A stretch of DNA of 64,000 nt from Streptomyces sp. NBC_01788 (lineage in GTDB: Bacteria; Actinomycetota; Actinomycetes; Streptomycetales; Streptomycetaceae). The stretch lies in NCBI RefSeq assembly GCF_035917575.1, contig NZ_CP109090.1:7750001-7814000 (forward strand). The letters run 5' to 3'. This document shows, piece by piece, positions 1-8,319 of this stretch; the first letter of the stretch is position 1, and every line of letters starts with the position of its first letter. The translations under genes and the position numbers were made by a program. Under the pieces are notes generated by a model. That model did not search any database, was not told the DNA's origin, and saw only the letters and a list, made by a program, of their open reading frames with translations.

Positions 1-77
1 CACGTGGTCTTCCCGACTCCGAAGTGGCCCACCACAAGGATCTTGACCGCGGTGGAGACGGCTGAATCCAGGTACAC
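1..77 (-). CDS. Cvn-type small GTPase (CvnD-like), 5' part only
   Basis: The gene starts with GTG at 77 and runs off the left edge of the window, so only about 25 residues are visible. They read MYLDSAVSTAVKILVVGHFG and continue VGKTT, which is a complete Walker A P-loop (GHFGVGKTT). This N-terminus is typical of the GTPase encoded last in Streptomyces conservon (cvn) operons. Those operons form a membrane-associated complex likened to eukaryotic G-protein systems. The start lies 3 nt after the stop of the DUF742 gene, as expected for the fourth operon member. The effector and remaining G motifs are outside the window. Confidence 0.85.
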   Translation of the reverse strand, partial: MYLDSAVSTAVKILVVGHFGVGKTT

Positions 78-80
78 GTA

Positions 81-458
81 TCACGCTCCGAATCGGGCTT
101 TGAGGCCATCGAGTACCGCGCTGAGGATTTCCCGATCGACACGTTCGGCACGGGGGACGGGCTTCCTCGTGATGATGAGGCCGCCGTCCTCCAACTCCGC
201 CAGAAGAATCCGGACGATCCCCAGCGGCAGGTGAGTATGGGCGGCCACTTCCGCGACGGACAGAAAACCGTCCGTGACCATCTCCAGAACCTGGCCCGCC
301 TCCGGGGAAAGCATGCGGCCGACGGCGGAGACGCCGTCCTCCGCGGACACCAGGGTGGTGCGCTCGTAGGCGTGGTCCGGGGGCAGGGAACGCCCGTTCG
401 TGACCACGAACAGAGGCACTAAGGCCGAGGTCAGCTCGAGATCGGGCTCATCGCTCAC
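81..458 (-). CDS. DUF742 protein (CvnC-like)
   Basis: A 125-residue protein starting at GTG 458, which overlaps the Roadblock gene's stop in a GTGA tetranucleotide. It contains the usual DUF742 core: an N-terminal segment with LVPLFVVTNGRSLPPDHAYE, then a winged-helix-like part with VAEVAAHTHLPLGIVRILLAEL and GLIITRKP near the C-terminus. DUF742 proteins are the third component of cvn operons. They have helix-turn-helix-like folds, and their biochemical role is not well defined. The length fits the family. Gene order and spacing support membership of the operon with the flanking GTPase. Confidence 0.88.
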   Translation of the reverse strand: MSDEPDLELTSALVPLFVVTNGRSLPPDHAYERTTLVSAEDGVSAVGRMLSPEAGQVLEMVTDGFLSVAEVAAHTHLPLGIVRILLAELEDGGLIITRKPVPRAERVDREILSAVLDGLKARFGA

Positions 459-1300
459 TTGCTGCTCACCGCCCCTTGTGGTGACAGATGCTCGCTCAGC
501 CGGGGCACCACCTGGTGCAGCCGGGTCGTGAACTCCTCGATGTCGGCCTCGTGGTCGGCCGCCGCGGCCAGGAAGGCGCCCTGACCGGCCGAGATCAGGA
601 AGATCCAGCCGTGCTGGAACTCGATCACCGTCTGCCGCCACTTGGCGTGCTCGTGCACCCCGGCGAACTGCGAGGTGGCGCGGCTGTAGGCGTGGATGCC
701 GGTCATGGCCGCCGAGATCGTGTCCGCCAGGTCCTGGCTCATGCCCGTGGTGGCACCGCGGGGCAGGCCGTCGGCGCCCAGCAGCACCGCGTGACGGGCG
801 CCCCGCACCTGGTTGACCGCCTCGTCCAGGTCGGCGATCAGAACGCCGGTTCCCCGCCTGTCGCCCATCTGGCTCCCGGCACGGCCGGAACGCTCCGCCG
901 CGGCCTCCGCGTTGACCCGGGGAGGCGAGGTGAGGTTGTTGCCGAGCCTGGCGACGAGCCGGTGCATGCGGAAGGAGATCTGCTGCATGTCGACGTCGGG
1001 CGCCGCGGCCGCGGCGAGGTAGGCACCCTGCCCCGCCCCGATCAGGAAGATCCAGCCGTGGGAGAACTCGATGATCGTCTGGTTCCACTGCCTGTCCTCG
1101 CCCGGACCGGCGAAGTGGGAGGTCGCCCGGCTCAGTGCCTGCATCCCCGCCATGGCGGCGGATATGGTGCGCACGTCCTTCTCCGACATCCCGTCGGTAG
1201 CGCCGCGGGGAAGACCGTCTGCGGACAGCAGAACAGCGTGCCGCGCCTTCGGCACGTTGCTCACGATGTCCTCGAGCATCCACGACAGGTCGTTGGTCAT
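455..1300 (-). CDS. Roadblock/LC7 protein with two tandem domains (CvnB-like)
   Basis: A 281-residue protein with two full Roadblock/LC7 domains. Copy 1 spans about residues 1-125 and copy 2 about 155-275. Both contain ARHAVLL-ADGLPRGAT, then T(I)SAAM, SRATS-FAG, and a -IEF-HGWIFLI-AGQGA-LAAAA tract. A linker rich in Ala, Arg and Gly (about 126-154) joins them. Conservon Roadblock proteins are normally a single domain of about 130-140 residues, so this gene looks like an in-frame duplication-fusion. Roadblock domains dimerise and act as adaptors or GAP-like partners of small GTPases. The ATG overlaps the CvnA-like stop (ATGA), so translation is probably coupled. Confidence 0.9.
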   Translation of the reverse strand: MTNDLSWMLEDIVSNVPKARHAVLLSADGLPRGATDGMSEKDVRTISAAMAGMQALSRATSHFAGPGEDRQWNQTIIEFSHGWIFLIGAGQGAYLAAAAAPDVDMQQISFRMHRLVARLGNNLTSPPRVNAEAAAERSGRAGSQMGDRRGTGVLIADLDEAVNQVRGARHAVLLGADGLPRGATTGMSQDLADTISAAMTGIHAYSRATSQFAGVHEHAKWRQTVIEFQHGWIFLISAGQGAFLAAAADHEADIEEFTTRLHQVVPRLSEHLSPQGAVSSK

Positions 1301-2499
1301 GCGTTATCGGACCCTTCGATCGGAGCCGCGGAGAGGTTCCGGCCCGAGAGTGTGCCGCGCTGGAAAGCTCCCAGGCTTCGGCCGGAGCGGCCGGCTTCGT
1401 CCGCCGGCGCGACGGGCCGCGCCGAGTCGTCGTCGGCGGGAACACGGTCGGGAGCGGCGTCGGGAACACTGGCTATGGGCACCTGGCGCGCTCCGCGCTT
1501 GGGCAGACCGTGCGCGGTGCGCGTCCCGGCCTCGGACCGGCCCGTCGCACTGCGGATCGGGCTGACCTGGGAGACCTCGGCGGGCGCGATCTCCTCCTCG
1601 GTCCACAACTCCTCGGGCAGCAGGACGACCGCGCGGACGCCGCCGTAGCGGGAGATGCCGGTGACGTCCACCCGGAACCCGTACTGCTGGGCGAGCAGGC
1701 CGATGACGGGGAAACCGAACTTCGGCTGGTTGCCCAGGTGGGACAGCCGGGGGCGGAACTCGCCGGACAGCAGGGTGGACGCCTTCTGCCGGTCCTCGTC
1801 GTTCATGCCGACACCGGCGTCGTCGATGACGATGCACAGGTTCTTCTGCACCCGCTGGAAGGTCACCTCGATCGGCGAACCCTGCTGGGAGAAGCTGGCC
1901 GCGTTGTCGAGGAGTTCCGCGACGGCGAGAGCGACCGGCGAGACCGCGGACGCCTTCAACGCGAAACCGCTCTGCTGCATGATTTCGACACGGCGGAAGT
2001 TGCGAATTTGTCCCTGCGCGCTGCGCACCACGTCATAAACGCTCGCCGGCTTACTGCGGCGACCCAGCGGCGCACCGCACATCACCGCAATGCCCTGAGC
2101 CTTCCGCGCCATTTGCGCGTTGGCGTGGTTCACCTCCAGCAGATCACCGAGCACGGCGTGACCGCCGTACTTCCGCGTAATGTCCTCAAGAAGTGTCAAC
2201 TGCTCGGCCGCAAGGCTCTGGAGAAAACGTGCGGAGCCCTTGAGAACGGCCTTGGTGCTTTCCTCGGCTCCTTCTTCGGCCTCGCGGATGGTCTGGTCGT
2301 GCTCGGCCTTGTGACGCTGCAATTCCTGCCACACCGTGGCAAGTTGCCCCTCGGCCTCGCTCAGTTTCTGCGTGTAGGCGGCCTCGGCCTGGCTCTTTTT
2401 CGTCGTGATGGCATTATTTCGACGATAGAGCACCAGGACCGCGGCGACGGCGAGCACCACCGCGGCAACCAGGCACCAAACAAGTGCGTCTCGATTCAT
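1297..2499 (-). CDS. Sensor histidine kinase-like ATPase (CvnA-like)
   Basis: A 400-residue protein. One N-terminal membrane helix (about residues 7-26) is followed by a charged stretch that probably forms a coiled coil (about 35-90) and a HATPase_c fold. In that fold LAVAELLDNAASFS is the N-box and DDAGVGMND the G1 box, with a G2-like region around GFPVIGLLAQQYG. The C-terminal tail of about 100 residues is disordered and rich in Arg, Ala and Pro. No clear HisKA phosphoacceptor is visible, as is usual for CvnA proteins, which are kinase-like membrane sensors. First gene of the operon. A purine-rich site (AGGAAAGG) precedes the ATG. Confidence 0.88.
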   Translation of the reverse strand: MNRDALVWCLVAAVVLAVAAVLVLYRRNNAITTKKSQAEAAYTQKLSEAEGQLATVWQELQRHKAEHDQTIREAEEGAEESTKAVLKGSARFLQSLAAEQLTLLEDITRKYGGHAVLGDLLEVNHANAQMARKAQGIAVMCGAPLGRRSKPASVYDVVRSAQGQIRNFRRVEIMQQSGFALKASAVSPVALAVAELLDNAASFSQQGSPIEVTFQRVQKNLCIVIDDAGVGMNDEDRQKASTLLSGEFRPRLSHLGNQPKFGFPVIGLLAQQYGFRVDVTGISRYGGVRAVVLLPEELWTEEEIAPAEVSQVSPIRSATGRSEAGTRTAHGLPKRGARQVPIASVPDAAPDRVPADDDSARPVAPADEAGRSGRSLGAFQRGTLSGRNLSAAPIEGSDNA

Positions 2500-2971
2500 G
2501 GAAACCTTTCCTGGCGTTTAGCCTGCAGCCGTGGGTGGGTGGCGCCTCGTGGAAGTCCGCGGCACAACCGCTCGGAACGACCCTACGGCTGTTGCGTTGA
2601 GAACAGGCCGACCTCAATGCAGTGCCCGAGCCGAGTGGACCAAGGTCACGGACGCGGGGATGCTATCACTCAGTTAGGGCACCCTCTGCAGGTCCGGGAG
2701 AGCAAGTGCCCGGAGCCGTTGGCCACTTGGCCGCGCCCTGATATGCGCGGGTCTTGCTTCCCGCGGGCCGCCCGTTAACCGTTATGAGTTCGCTACATGA
2801 GGCGGATTGCGCGATATCTACGATTTATACGGCCAAGTCGCCATGCCCCGCAGTGATCTGACGGACCGTCGCGCGGGCGGCGCACCACACGCTCACAACC
2901 CCGCACCGCTTTTTTCACAGACGGCTCCGCGCACGCCCACGGGTCATTACGCAAGGACGCCTTCGGGATGC
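2500..2971. promoter_or_regulatory. Intergenic region upstream of the Cvn operon
   Basis: 472 bases without a supportable gene, lying upstream of the leftward Cvn operon and downstream of the DUF2264 gene. It is less GC-rich than its surroundings in two places. Around 2660-2690 the minus strand reads ACTGAGTGATAGCAT, and around 2800-2830 it contains GTATAAATCG. Either could be part of the operon promoter. I see no strong -35/-10 pair and no hairpin that I would call a terminator. Confidence 0.35.
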
Positions 2972-4867
2972 TCAACGGTTCCCCTCGTGCGACACGGCCG
3001 GCGGATCGAAGGCGACCCGGGTGCGGGCACCGTCGGCCCAGATCACTTCGACGCCCCTCTCGTCGGCCACGCACCGGGACACCGCCTCCGCCAGGGGCAC
3101 GGGATCGAGCTCGGCGGTCAGCGCGGCGAGCGCGACGTGCACACAGGTGCCCTTGGCCGGTCCCGTGAGGCGCGGCACCTCGGCCCACCGGGTCCAGGCG
3201 GTGCCCCGGGGAGCGCGGACCGTGCCGGGGGAGGGGTCCCAGCCGTGCAGCCCGAACAGCGCCGACACCACGTCCTGCTCCGGCCCGGTGGCCCAACCCG
3301 TCTGCGTGACGCGGGAATTGCCCGGGGCTCCGACCACCCGGTGCACCCGGAGCTCATGACGTCCGTACGCCACCGTGACGCTCTCCACCCGCAGGCCCGG
3401 CACCATCGGGGGCCCGGTGACGAAGACCGGCAGGTGCCAGGACGCCGCCCAGCCCCAGCCGTCGCCGTGGCCGGCACCCAGCGGGTGGATCCGGCGACGG
3501 GTACTGGGCCGGCCGTCCACCTCCACCGAGAGGTGGTTGTCCGCGACGTTCCCGGGCGCCGTCGGACCGGTCCGGGTCGAGTACGCCTGACGCGCGTAGT
3601 GCGGGTCGTCGCCGGCCTCCGCCTCGCCCACGTGCGGACGGACGTGGTCGCTGCCGTGGTTGTGCAGCCGTACGATCCCGTCGGCGCGGGTCGCCTGCAG
3701 CAGCAGCCCGGCGGCCGGCAGGGCGAGCATCCGGTCGGCCTCCTCCACCGGTGCGGGCCACTCCACCGCCGTCCACAGCGGATGGGAGGCCGGCGCGAGG
3801 AGCGACACGAACGCCTTCGACGCCCAGTACGGTGAGGACGGCCCCGAATACGCCTGCAGCGTGGCGGCGTGCGGACCGTGCCAGCCCAGGCTCAGCAGAC
3901 CGTCATCGGTCAACGCGCCCCGGTCCAGGAAGTACCGCAGGCTGCCGCTCACGAGCCGGCGCGAGGTGCCCGGAGCCAGCGGCGTGTGACCGGTCACGGC
4001 GCCGAGCCCGACCGCCGCCGAAGCGGCGAACCGGTACGTGAGCGAGCGCCCGTAGTGCACCGGAGCGCCGTCCCCGCCGAACATCAGGGAGAAGCTCTCC
4101 AGATGCGCGCGCAGCCGGTCGCCGTAGCGGGCGAGGAGCGCGCGGTCGCCGCCGAGGCGGGCGTCGAGCACCGGATACAGGTGCAGCGCCCAGCCGTTGT
4201 AGTGGTCGAAGGCACGGCCGTCGCCGTCGGAGTACCAGCCGTCGCCCGCGTACCAGCCCTCCAGCAGCTCCAGCGCGCGCTCCCGGGCCCGGGCGGTCTC
4301 CGCGTCGCCGCGCCCCACCGACTCGAGGAACCCCGCGACGGTGAACGGGAACAGGTACCAGTTGTTCGGCGCGGGCGTGTGCCGCAGCGCCCCGCGCAGC
4401 CAGGCCTCGGCCCGGTCCCGTACGCCGTCGTCGAGGTGCTTCCACAGCCAGGGCGCGGTCAGCCGCAGGCCGAGCGCGACCGACGCCGACTCGACCATCG
4501 GCTGGCCCTGCACATGGTGGCCGAGGATCACCGGCCAGGATTCCGTGTCGTCACGGCCGGGCGTAAGGGTGCCCGCGGCGAGGCCGCGCGCGTAGCGCTC
4601 CAGCAGGCCGTGCGGGTCGTCCCCGCCGGCACCGGCCACACGGAAGGCGGTGGCGAGAAAGGTACGGGCATACCCCTCCAGGCCGTCGGACCGCGTTCCC
4701 GAACGGGAGGGCCGCCCCGGCAGGTCGAGCAGGGCGTCGCCGGGCGTGCTCCACCGCCACGCCGCCGTCGTCAGACCGTCCGCCACCGCTTCCCAGTGGG
4801 CCCGGGTGTAACCGGTGTACGGGCTCGACGCGCGGTCCTCGGCGGGGAGTCCGAGAGGAATGCTCAT
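2972..4867 (-). CDS. DUF2264 family protein (glycoside hydrolase-like)
   Basis: A 631-residue soluble protein that matches the DUF2264 pattern. It has an N-terminal alpha-helical region with many Trp, Tyr and His residues (NNWYLFPFTVAGFLESVG, GWYSDGDGRAFDHYNGW), as in alpha/alpha-barrel sugar hydrolases. A C-terminal beta-rich part (about 400-631) follows. The family is linked to uronic-acid or rhamnogalacturonan-type glycoside processing, but the exact substrate here is unknown. There is no signal peptide, so it probably acts in the cytoplasm on imported oligosaccharides. Its ATG (4867) overlaps the stop of the upstream dehydrogenase (ATGA), so the two are co-translated. An upstream in-frame extension is rejected because it would run inside the dehydrogenase. 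Confidence 0.85.
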   Translation of the reverse strand: MSIPLGLPAEDRASSPYTGYTRAHWEAVADGLTTAAWRWSTPGDALLDLPGRPSRSGTRSDGLEGYARTFLATAFRVAGAGGDDPHGLLERYARGLAAGTLTPGRDDTESWPVILGHHVQGQPMVESASVALGLRLTAPWLWKHLDDGVRDRAEAWLRGALRHTPAPNNWYLFPFTVAGFLESVGRGDAETARARERALELLEGWYAGDGWYSDGDGRAFDHYNGWALHLYPVLDARLGGDRALLARYGDRLRAHLESFSLMFGGDGAPVHYGRSLTYRFAASAAVGLGAVTGHTPLAPGTSRRLVSGSLRYFLDRGALTDDGLLSLGWHGPHAATLQAYSGPSSPYWASKAFVSLLAPASHPLWTAVEWPAPVEEADRMLALPAAGLLLQATRADGIVRLHNHGSDHVRPHVGEAEAGDDPHYARQAYSTRTGPTAPGNVADNHLSVEVDGRPSTRRRIHPLGAGHGDGWGWAASWHLPVFVTGPPMVPGLRVESVTVAYGRHELRVHRVVGAPGNSRVTQTGWATGPEQDVVSALFGLHGWDPSPGTVRAPRGTAWTRWAEVPRLTGPAKGTCVHVALAALTAELDPVPLAEAVSRCVADERGVEVIWADGARTRVAFDPPAVSHEGNR

Positions 4868-5895
4868 GCGAGGAAGGCCAGCCTTTCGCGTCGTACGGGA
4901 TGGTGGAAGCCGGCGCCCGAGGCCCAGCGGGCGGTCTCGGCGAGGGCCAGTTCGGCCAGGCGCCGCCACTCGTTGCCCTCGGATCCGGCGAGGTGCGGGG
5001 TCAGGAGCGCGTGCTCGCAGTCCCACAACGGGTGGTCGGCGGGCAGGACTTCGGGCTCGGTGACATCGAGGACGGCGCGGATGCGGCCGGCGAGGACGGC
5101 CTCGGTGAGCGCCGCCTGGTCGACGACGGCGCCGCGCGCGGTGTTGATCAGTACGGCGCCGTCCGGCATGGAGCCGAGCAGGGCCCGGCCGATCAGACCG
5201 CGGGTCTCGGGCAGCAGCGGGGTGTGCACGCTGACGGTGTCGCAGCGACCGAACAGCTCCGCCAACCCCACCGCCTCCACGCCGAGTCCGGCTGCCTGGT
5301 CCGCGTCGACGTACGGGTCGTACAGCAGCACCTCGAAGTCGTGCGGGCGCAGCAGCTCGATGACTCGGCGGCCGACGAGCGAGGCCGACACGATGCCCAC
5401 GGTGCGGCCGTAGTTGCCGACGCGGACCGGGGTGCGCAGCCAGTTCCCGCGGGTGCGGCGGTCACGGTACTCGTGGGCGCGTTCCCGTACGTGCTTCCCG
5501 GTGAGCAGGATCATGCCGAGCGTGTACTCGGCCACCGGGACGGCGTTGGCGGCCGCGGCGGAGGACACCTCGACGCCCCGCTCCCAGCAGGCCTCGGTGA
5601 CGTGGCCGCGTACGCTGCCCGCCGTGTGCACGACGGCCCGCAGCCGGGGCGCCGCGGCCAGCGCGGCCGCGTCCAGGGGCGGGCAGCCCCAGCCGGTGAC
5701 CAGCAGGTCCACGTCGGCGAGCACGGAGCGGGCCCGCGCGGTGGTGAGGTCGTCGAGCACGGGCAGGGGCGCGAGGTCGCAGATCGCGCGGAGCGCGTCG
5801 AGCGCCGCGGCGTCGAGGACCGCCGCGGCGGCGTCCGGCGACATCGCCAGCGCGGCCCGAGGCCGGAAGCCGGGGCCCGGTCCGTCGCCGGTCAT
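4864..5895 (-). CDS. D-isomer-specific 2-hydroxyacid dehydrogenase
   Basis: A 343-residue NAD(P)-dependent oxidoreductase. The catalytic triad is visible: Arg in LINTARGAVVDQ, Glu in DVTEPEVLPADHPLWD, and His in LLTPHLAGSEGN. The dinucleotide-binding turn reads GIVSASLVGRRV. The usual GxGxxG therefore lacks its middle glycine, which should be noted when predicting cofactor use. The ATG at 5895 was chosen because upstream sequence loses coding character. It is paired with the DUF2264 gene by a 4-nt overlap, suggesting a sugar-acid catabolic unit in which a keto or hydroxy acid released by the hydrolase is reduced or oxidised. Confidence 0.88.
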   Translation of the reverse strand: MTGDGPGPGFRPRAALAMSPDAAAAVLDAAALDALRAICDLAPLPVLDDLTTARARSVLADVDLLVTGWGCPPLDAAALAAAPRLRAVVHTAGSVRGHVTEACWERGVEVSSAAAANAVPVAEYTLGMILLTGKHVRERAHEYRDRRTRGNWLRTPVRVGNYGRTVGIVSASLVGRRVIELLRPHDFEVLLYDPYVDADQAAGLGVEAVGLAELFGRCDTVSVHTPLLPETRGLIGRALLGSMPDGAVLINTARGAVVDQAALTEAVLAGRIRAVLDVTEPEVLPADHPLWDCEHALLTPHLAGSEGNEWRRLAELALAETARWASGAGFHHPVRRERLAFLA

Positions 5896-6038
5896 CGGGC
5901 GGCTCCCGCCGTCGGGACCTCGCGCCAGGGGCACTTGTGCCACGAGAGGCCGAGGACGGGCGCGGACACGGCGAGTTGAAAGCCCATGATCACCACCGGG
6001 TAGGATGCGGACGGGAAGCGGGCGGGGCCGTTCCACGT

Positions 6039-6200
6039 CTACAGGACGAGGCTCCCCGGATACAGGCGCTCCTCGGCCAGCGTGACGACCGGGGCGCGGG
6101 ATCCGGCCCGGGACCACAGGGACGAGTGCGTCGCGGCGGACACCATCCGGCCCGCGCACAGGACACCGGGCGCCATCCGCCCGAACCCGTCGGCGCGACT
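6039..6200 (-). pseudogene. Possible decayed 3' end of an unidentified gene
   Basis: Read on the minus strand, this stretch gives about 54 protein-like residues, including GRMVSAATHSSLWS and PVVTLAEERLYPGSLVL, ending at TAG (6041-6039). Composition and reading-frame bias look coding, but there is no plausible 5' part. The frame stops making sense exactly where the inverted repeat at 6201 begins. I cannot name the family. It may instead be a short gene starting at the ATG at 6176 (45 codons). Confidence 0.35.
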
Positions 6201-6287
6201 AGGGCCTGTTCCGAGTTCTCCGTCGTCCGCGCGGAGCGCGGGCGCACCGGGCGTCGGGGCGCAGGCGGGGAACTCGGAACAGACCCT
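6201..6287. repeat. 18-bp inverted repeat with a 51-bp spacer
   Basis: AGGGCCTGTTCCGAGTTC (6201-6218) is repeated inverted at 6270-6287 with one mismatch. In an RNA copied from the minus strand that mismatch becomes a G-U pair, so the stem would be complete. It begins 19 bases downstream of the stop of the leftward ligase gene (6306), so a terminator is the simplest reading. The paired ends, together with the gene tail cut off at its border, also fit a small non-autonomous mobile element. No target duplication is evident. Confidence 0.6.
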
Positions 6288-6305
6288 GGGGTCGGGGCGG
6301 TCCCG

Positions 6306-7784
6306 TCATTCGACCGGCCATGTGTGTCCAGGGGCGTTGAGATGCATGTAGTCGACGTACTGCTGCGTCATGCGCCGCAGGGCCTCGTGCCGGCCGCAGT
6401 GGGTGGTGGCGTCGATGTGGTGGAACATCTCCTTCTGCCAGATCGCGCCGTTGCGTCCGGTGACGCACCGCTGCTCGATGATGCCGAGCAGCGGCTCGCG
6501 CCAGGCGTCGTCCATGCCCGACTGCTCCAATCCCTGGTGGGCCAGCGGGAGCAGCCGCCGCAGCACGAGTTCGGGCACCGGCACCTCGCCCATGCCGGGC
6601 CAGTACAGCCGTGCCTCCATGCCGTGCCGCGCCGCGGTGTGCAGGTTCTCCTCGGCGGCCGAGAAGGACATCCGCGACCACACCGGGCGGTCCTCCTCCA
6701 CCAGGGCGCGCGTGAGCCCGTAGTAGAAGGCGCCGTTGGCGAGCGTGTCGGCGACGGTCGGCCCGGCGGGCAGTACCCGGTTCTCCACCCGCACGTGCGG
6801 CTTGTCGTGGGAGATGGCGTAGACGGGGCGGTTCCAGCGGTAGATCGTGCCGTTGTGCAGGGTGAGTTCGCCCAGCTCCGGGACGTCGCCCCGGTCCAGG
6901 GTCTCCGCGGGGTCCTGCTCGTCGCACAGCGGCAGCAGCGCCGGGAAGTAGCGCAGGTTCTCCTCGAAGAGGTCGAAGACGCTGTTGATCCACCGCTCGC
7001 CGAACCACACCCGGGGCCGTACCCCCTGCACCTTGATCTCTTCCGGGCGGGTGTCGGTGGCCTGCTCGAACAGCGGGATACGGGTCTCGTGCCACAGTTC
7101 CTTGCCGAACAGGAACGGCGAGTTGGCCGCCAGCGCGACCTGGACGCCGGCGATCGCCTGCGCCGCGTTCCAGTAGCCGGCGAACTCGTCGGGGGAGACC
7201 TGGAGATGGAACTGGGTACTGGTGCACGCGGCCTCGGGAGTGATCGTGTCCGCGTAGGTCCGCAGCCGGTCCACGCCGTCCACCTCGATGTGCAGATCCT
7301 CGCCCCGGGCCGCGAAGACCTGGTCGTTGAGCAGCCGGTAGCGGGGATTCTCCGACAGCGCCGCCTCGCCCACGTCCTCCTGCCGCAGCGTGGGCAGGAT
7401 GCCGACCATGATCAGATGCGCGCCGACGGAACCGGCGCGGTCCTCCGCGTGGTTCAGCGCGGCGCGGATCTCGGACTCCCAGGCGTCGGGTCCGCCCTCG
7501 GTCAGCCGCCTCGGCGGGATGTTGATCTCCAGGTTGAACCGGCCCAGCTCGGTCGACCATGCGGGGTCGGCGATGGCCTCCAGCACGTCGCTGTTGCGCA
7601 TCGCGGGTTCGGCCCCGTCGTCGCCCAGGTTCAGCTCGATCTCCAGCCCCACCTGGGGCCGCTCGGACTCGAACCGGGACTCGCGCAGCATCTGCGCGAA
7701 CGCGTCGAGACACTTCTGCATCTTGATCCGGTACCGGCGGCGGTCCTCGCGGGTGAAGACCAGCGCCGGGACGTCACGTCCCAT
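6306..7784 (-). CDS. Glutamate-cysteine ligase family 2 (GCS2-type) protein
   Basis: A 492-residue carboxylate-amine ligase. The glutamate-cysteine ligase signature is present: VGLEIELNL (residues 45-53), with acidic residues for Mg-ATP, then ACTSTQFHLQV (186-196) and NNSPF-like AANSPFLFGKELW. The family joins glutamate to an amine or cysteine using ATP. Streptomyces makes mycothiol rather than glutathione, so the true acceptor may not be cysteine. The ATG at 7784 is preceded by GGGAGGG at good spacing. A longer frame running upstream to 9044 crosses tandem repeats and an antisense region and is not real. The gene appears monocistronic, with an inverted repeat just after the stop. Confidence 0.85.
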   Translation of the reverse strand: MGRDVPALVFTREDRRRYRIKMQKCLDAFAQMLRESRFESERPQVGLEIELNLGDDGAEPAMRNSDVLEAIADPAWSTELGRFNLEINIPPRRLTEGGPDAWESEIRAALNHAEDRAGSVGAHLIMVGILPTLRQEDVGEAALSENPRYRLLNDQVFAARGEDLHIEVDGVDRLRTYADTITPEAACTSTQFHLQVSPDEFAGYWNAAQAIAGVQVALAANSPFLFGKELWHETRIPLFEQATDTRPEEIKVQGVRPRVWFGERWINSVFDLFEENLRYFPALLPLCDEQDPAETLDRGDVPELGELTLHNGTIYRWNRPVYAISHDKPHVRVENRVLPAGPTVADTLANGAFYYGLTRALVEEDRPVWSRMSFSAAEENLHTAARHGMEARLYWPGMGEVPVPELVLRRLLPLAHQGLEQSGMDDAWREPLLGIIEQRCVTGRNGAIWQKEMFHHIDATTHCGRHEALRRMTQQYVDYMHLNAPGHTWPVE

Positions 7785-8127
7785 CGGCCCTCCCGGAACC
7801 CCCTCCTCGGACACCTCACCACCCCAGCGTCGCACCACCGGGCAACCCTGACCAGGCGAGGACGCGAGCGCCCGCACACCGCGCACCCGGAGCGGGCCCA
7901 CCAGGGCCGATCCGGCCGGGCACGGTGTCCGGGAGGTTCTCGCGTCCGGTCGGTTCTCGTGTCCAGGCCGCGGACCCTGTCCCGGCGGGTCGCTCGACCC
8001 GGGCGTGGATCCGTTCCCCGCCGCCCGGAGGCGGCGACCGACACGCGCGCCGAACCCTCGGGTCCTGCCGCCGTCGCACCCGTCGGCCTCGCGAGCGCCG
8101 GGCCGCGAGGCCCGAAGGCCGTCGGCC
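7785..8127. other. Non-coding stretch upstream of the ligase gene
   Basis: Together with the tandem repeats that follow, this forms about 520 bases between two leftward genes. It should contain the ligase promoter. I see only the Shine-Dalgarno site at 7788-7794 and no convincing -10/-35 pair. Composition is extremely GC-rich without codon bias. Confidence 0.3.
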
Positions 8128-8319
8128 CCCTGCGGCCTTACGGTCGCCCGGCCCTGCGGCCTTACGGTCGCCCGGCCCTGCGGCCTTACGGTCGCCCGGC
8201 CCTGCGGCCTTACGGTCGCCCGGCCCTGCGGCCTTACGGTCGCCCGGCCCTGCGGCCTTACGGTCGCCCGGCCCCGCGGCCTCACGGCCGCCCGGCCCCG
8301 CGGCCTCACGGCCGCCCGG
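8128..8319. repeat. Eight-copy 24-bp tandem repeat
   Basis: Six consecutive identical 24-bp units (8128-8271) begin CCCTGCGGCCTTACGG and end TCGCCCGG. Two variant units follow (8272-8319) with CGCGGCCTCACGGCCGCCCGG-type changes that make them more palindromic. The array has no spacers. The last unit contains the stop codon of the leftward flavin monooxygenase (8308-8306), so the array covers its immediate 3' end. Since 24 is a multiple of three, the array can be read as an 8-residue peptide repeat (GRATVRPQ) from the minus strand, but it lies beyond the stop. Confidence 0.95.

Noticed and set aside
8128..8319. CRISPR-like repeat array
   Set aside because: Units are contiguous with no spacers and no cas genes are nearby. 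It is a plain tandem repeat.
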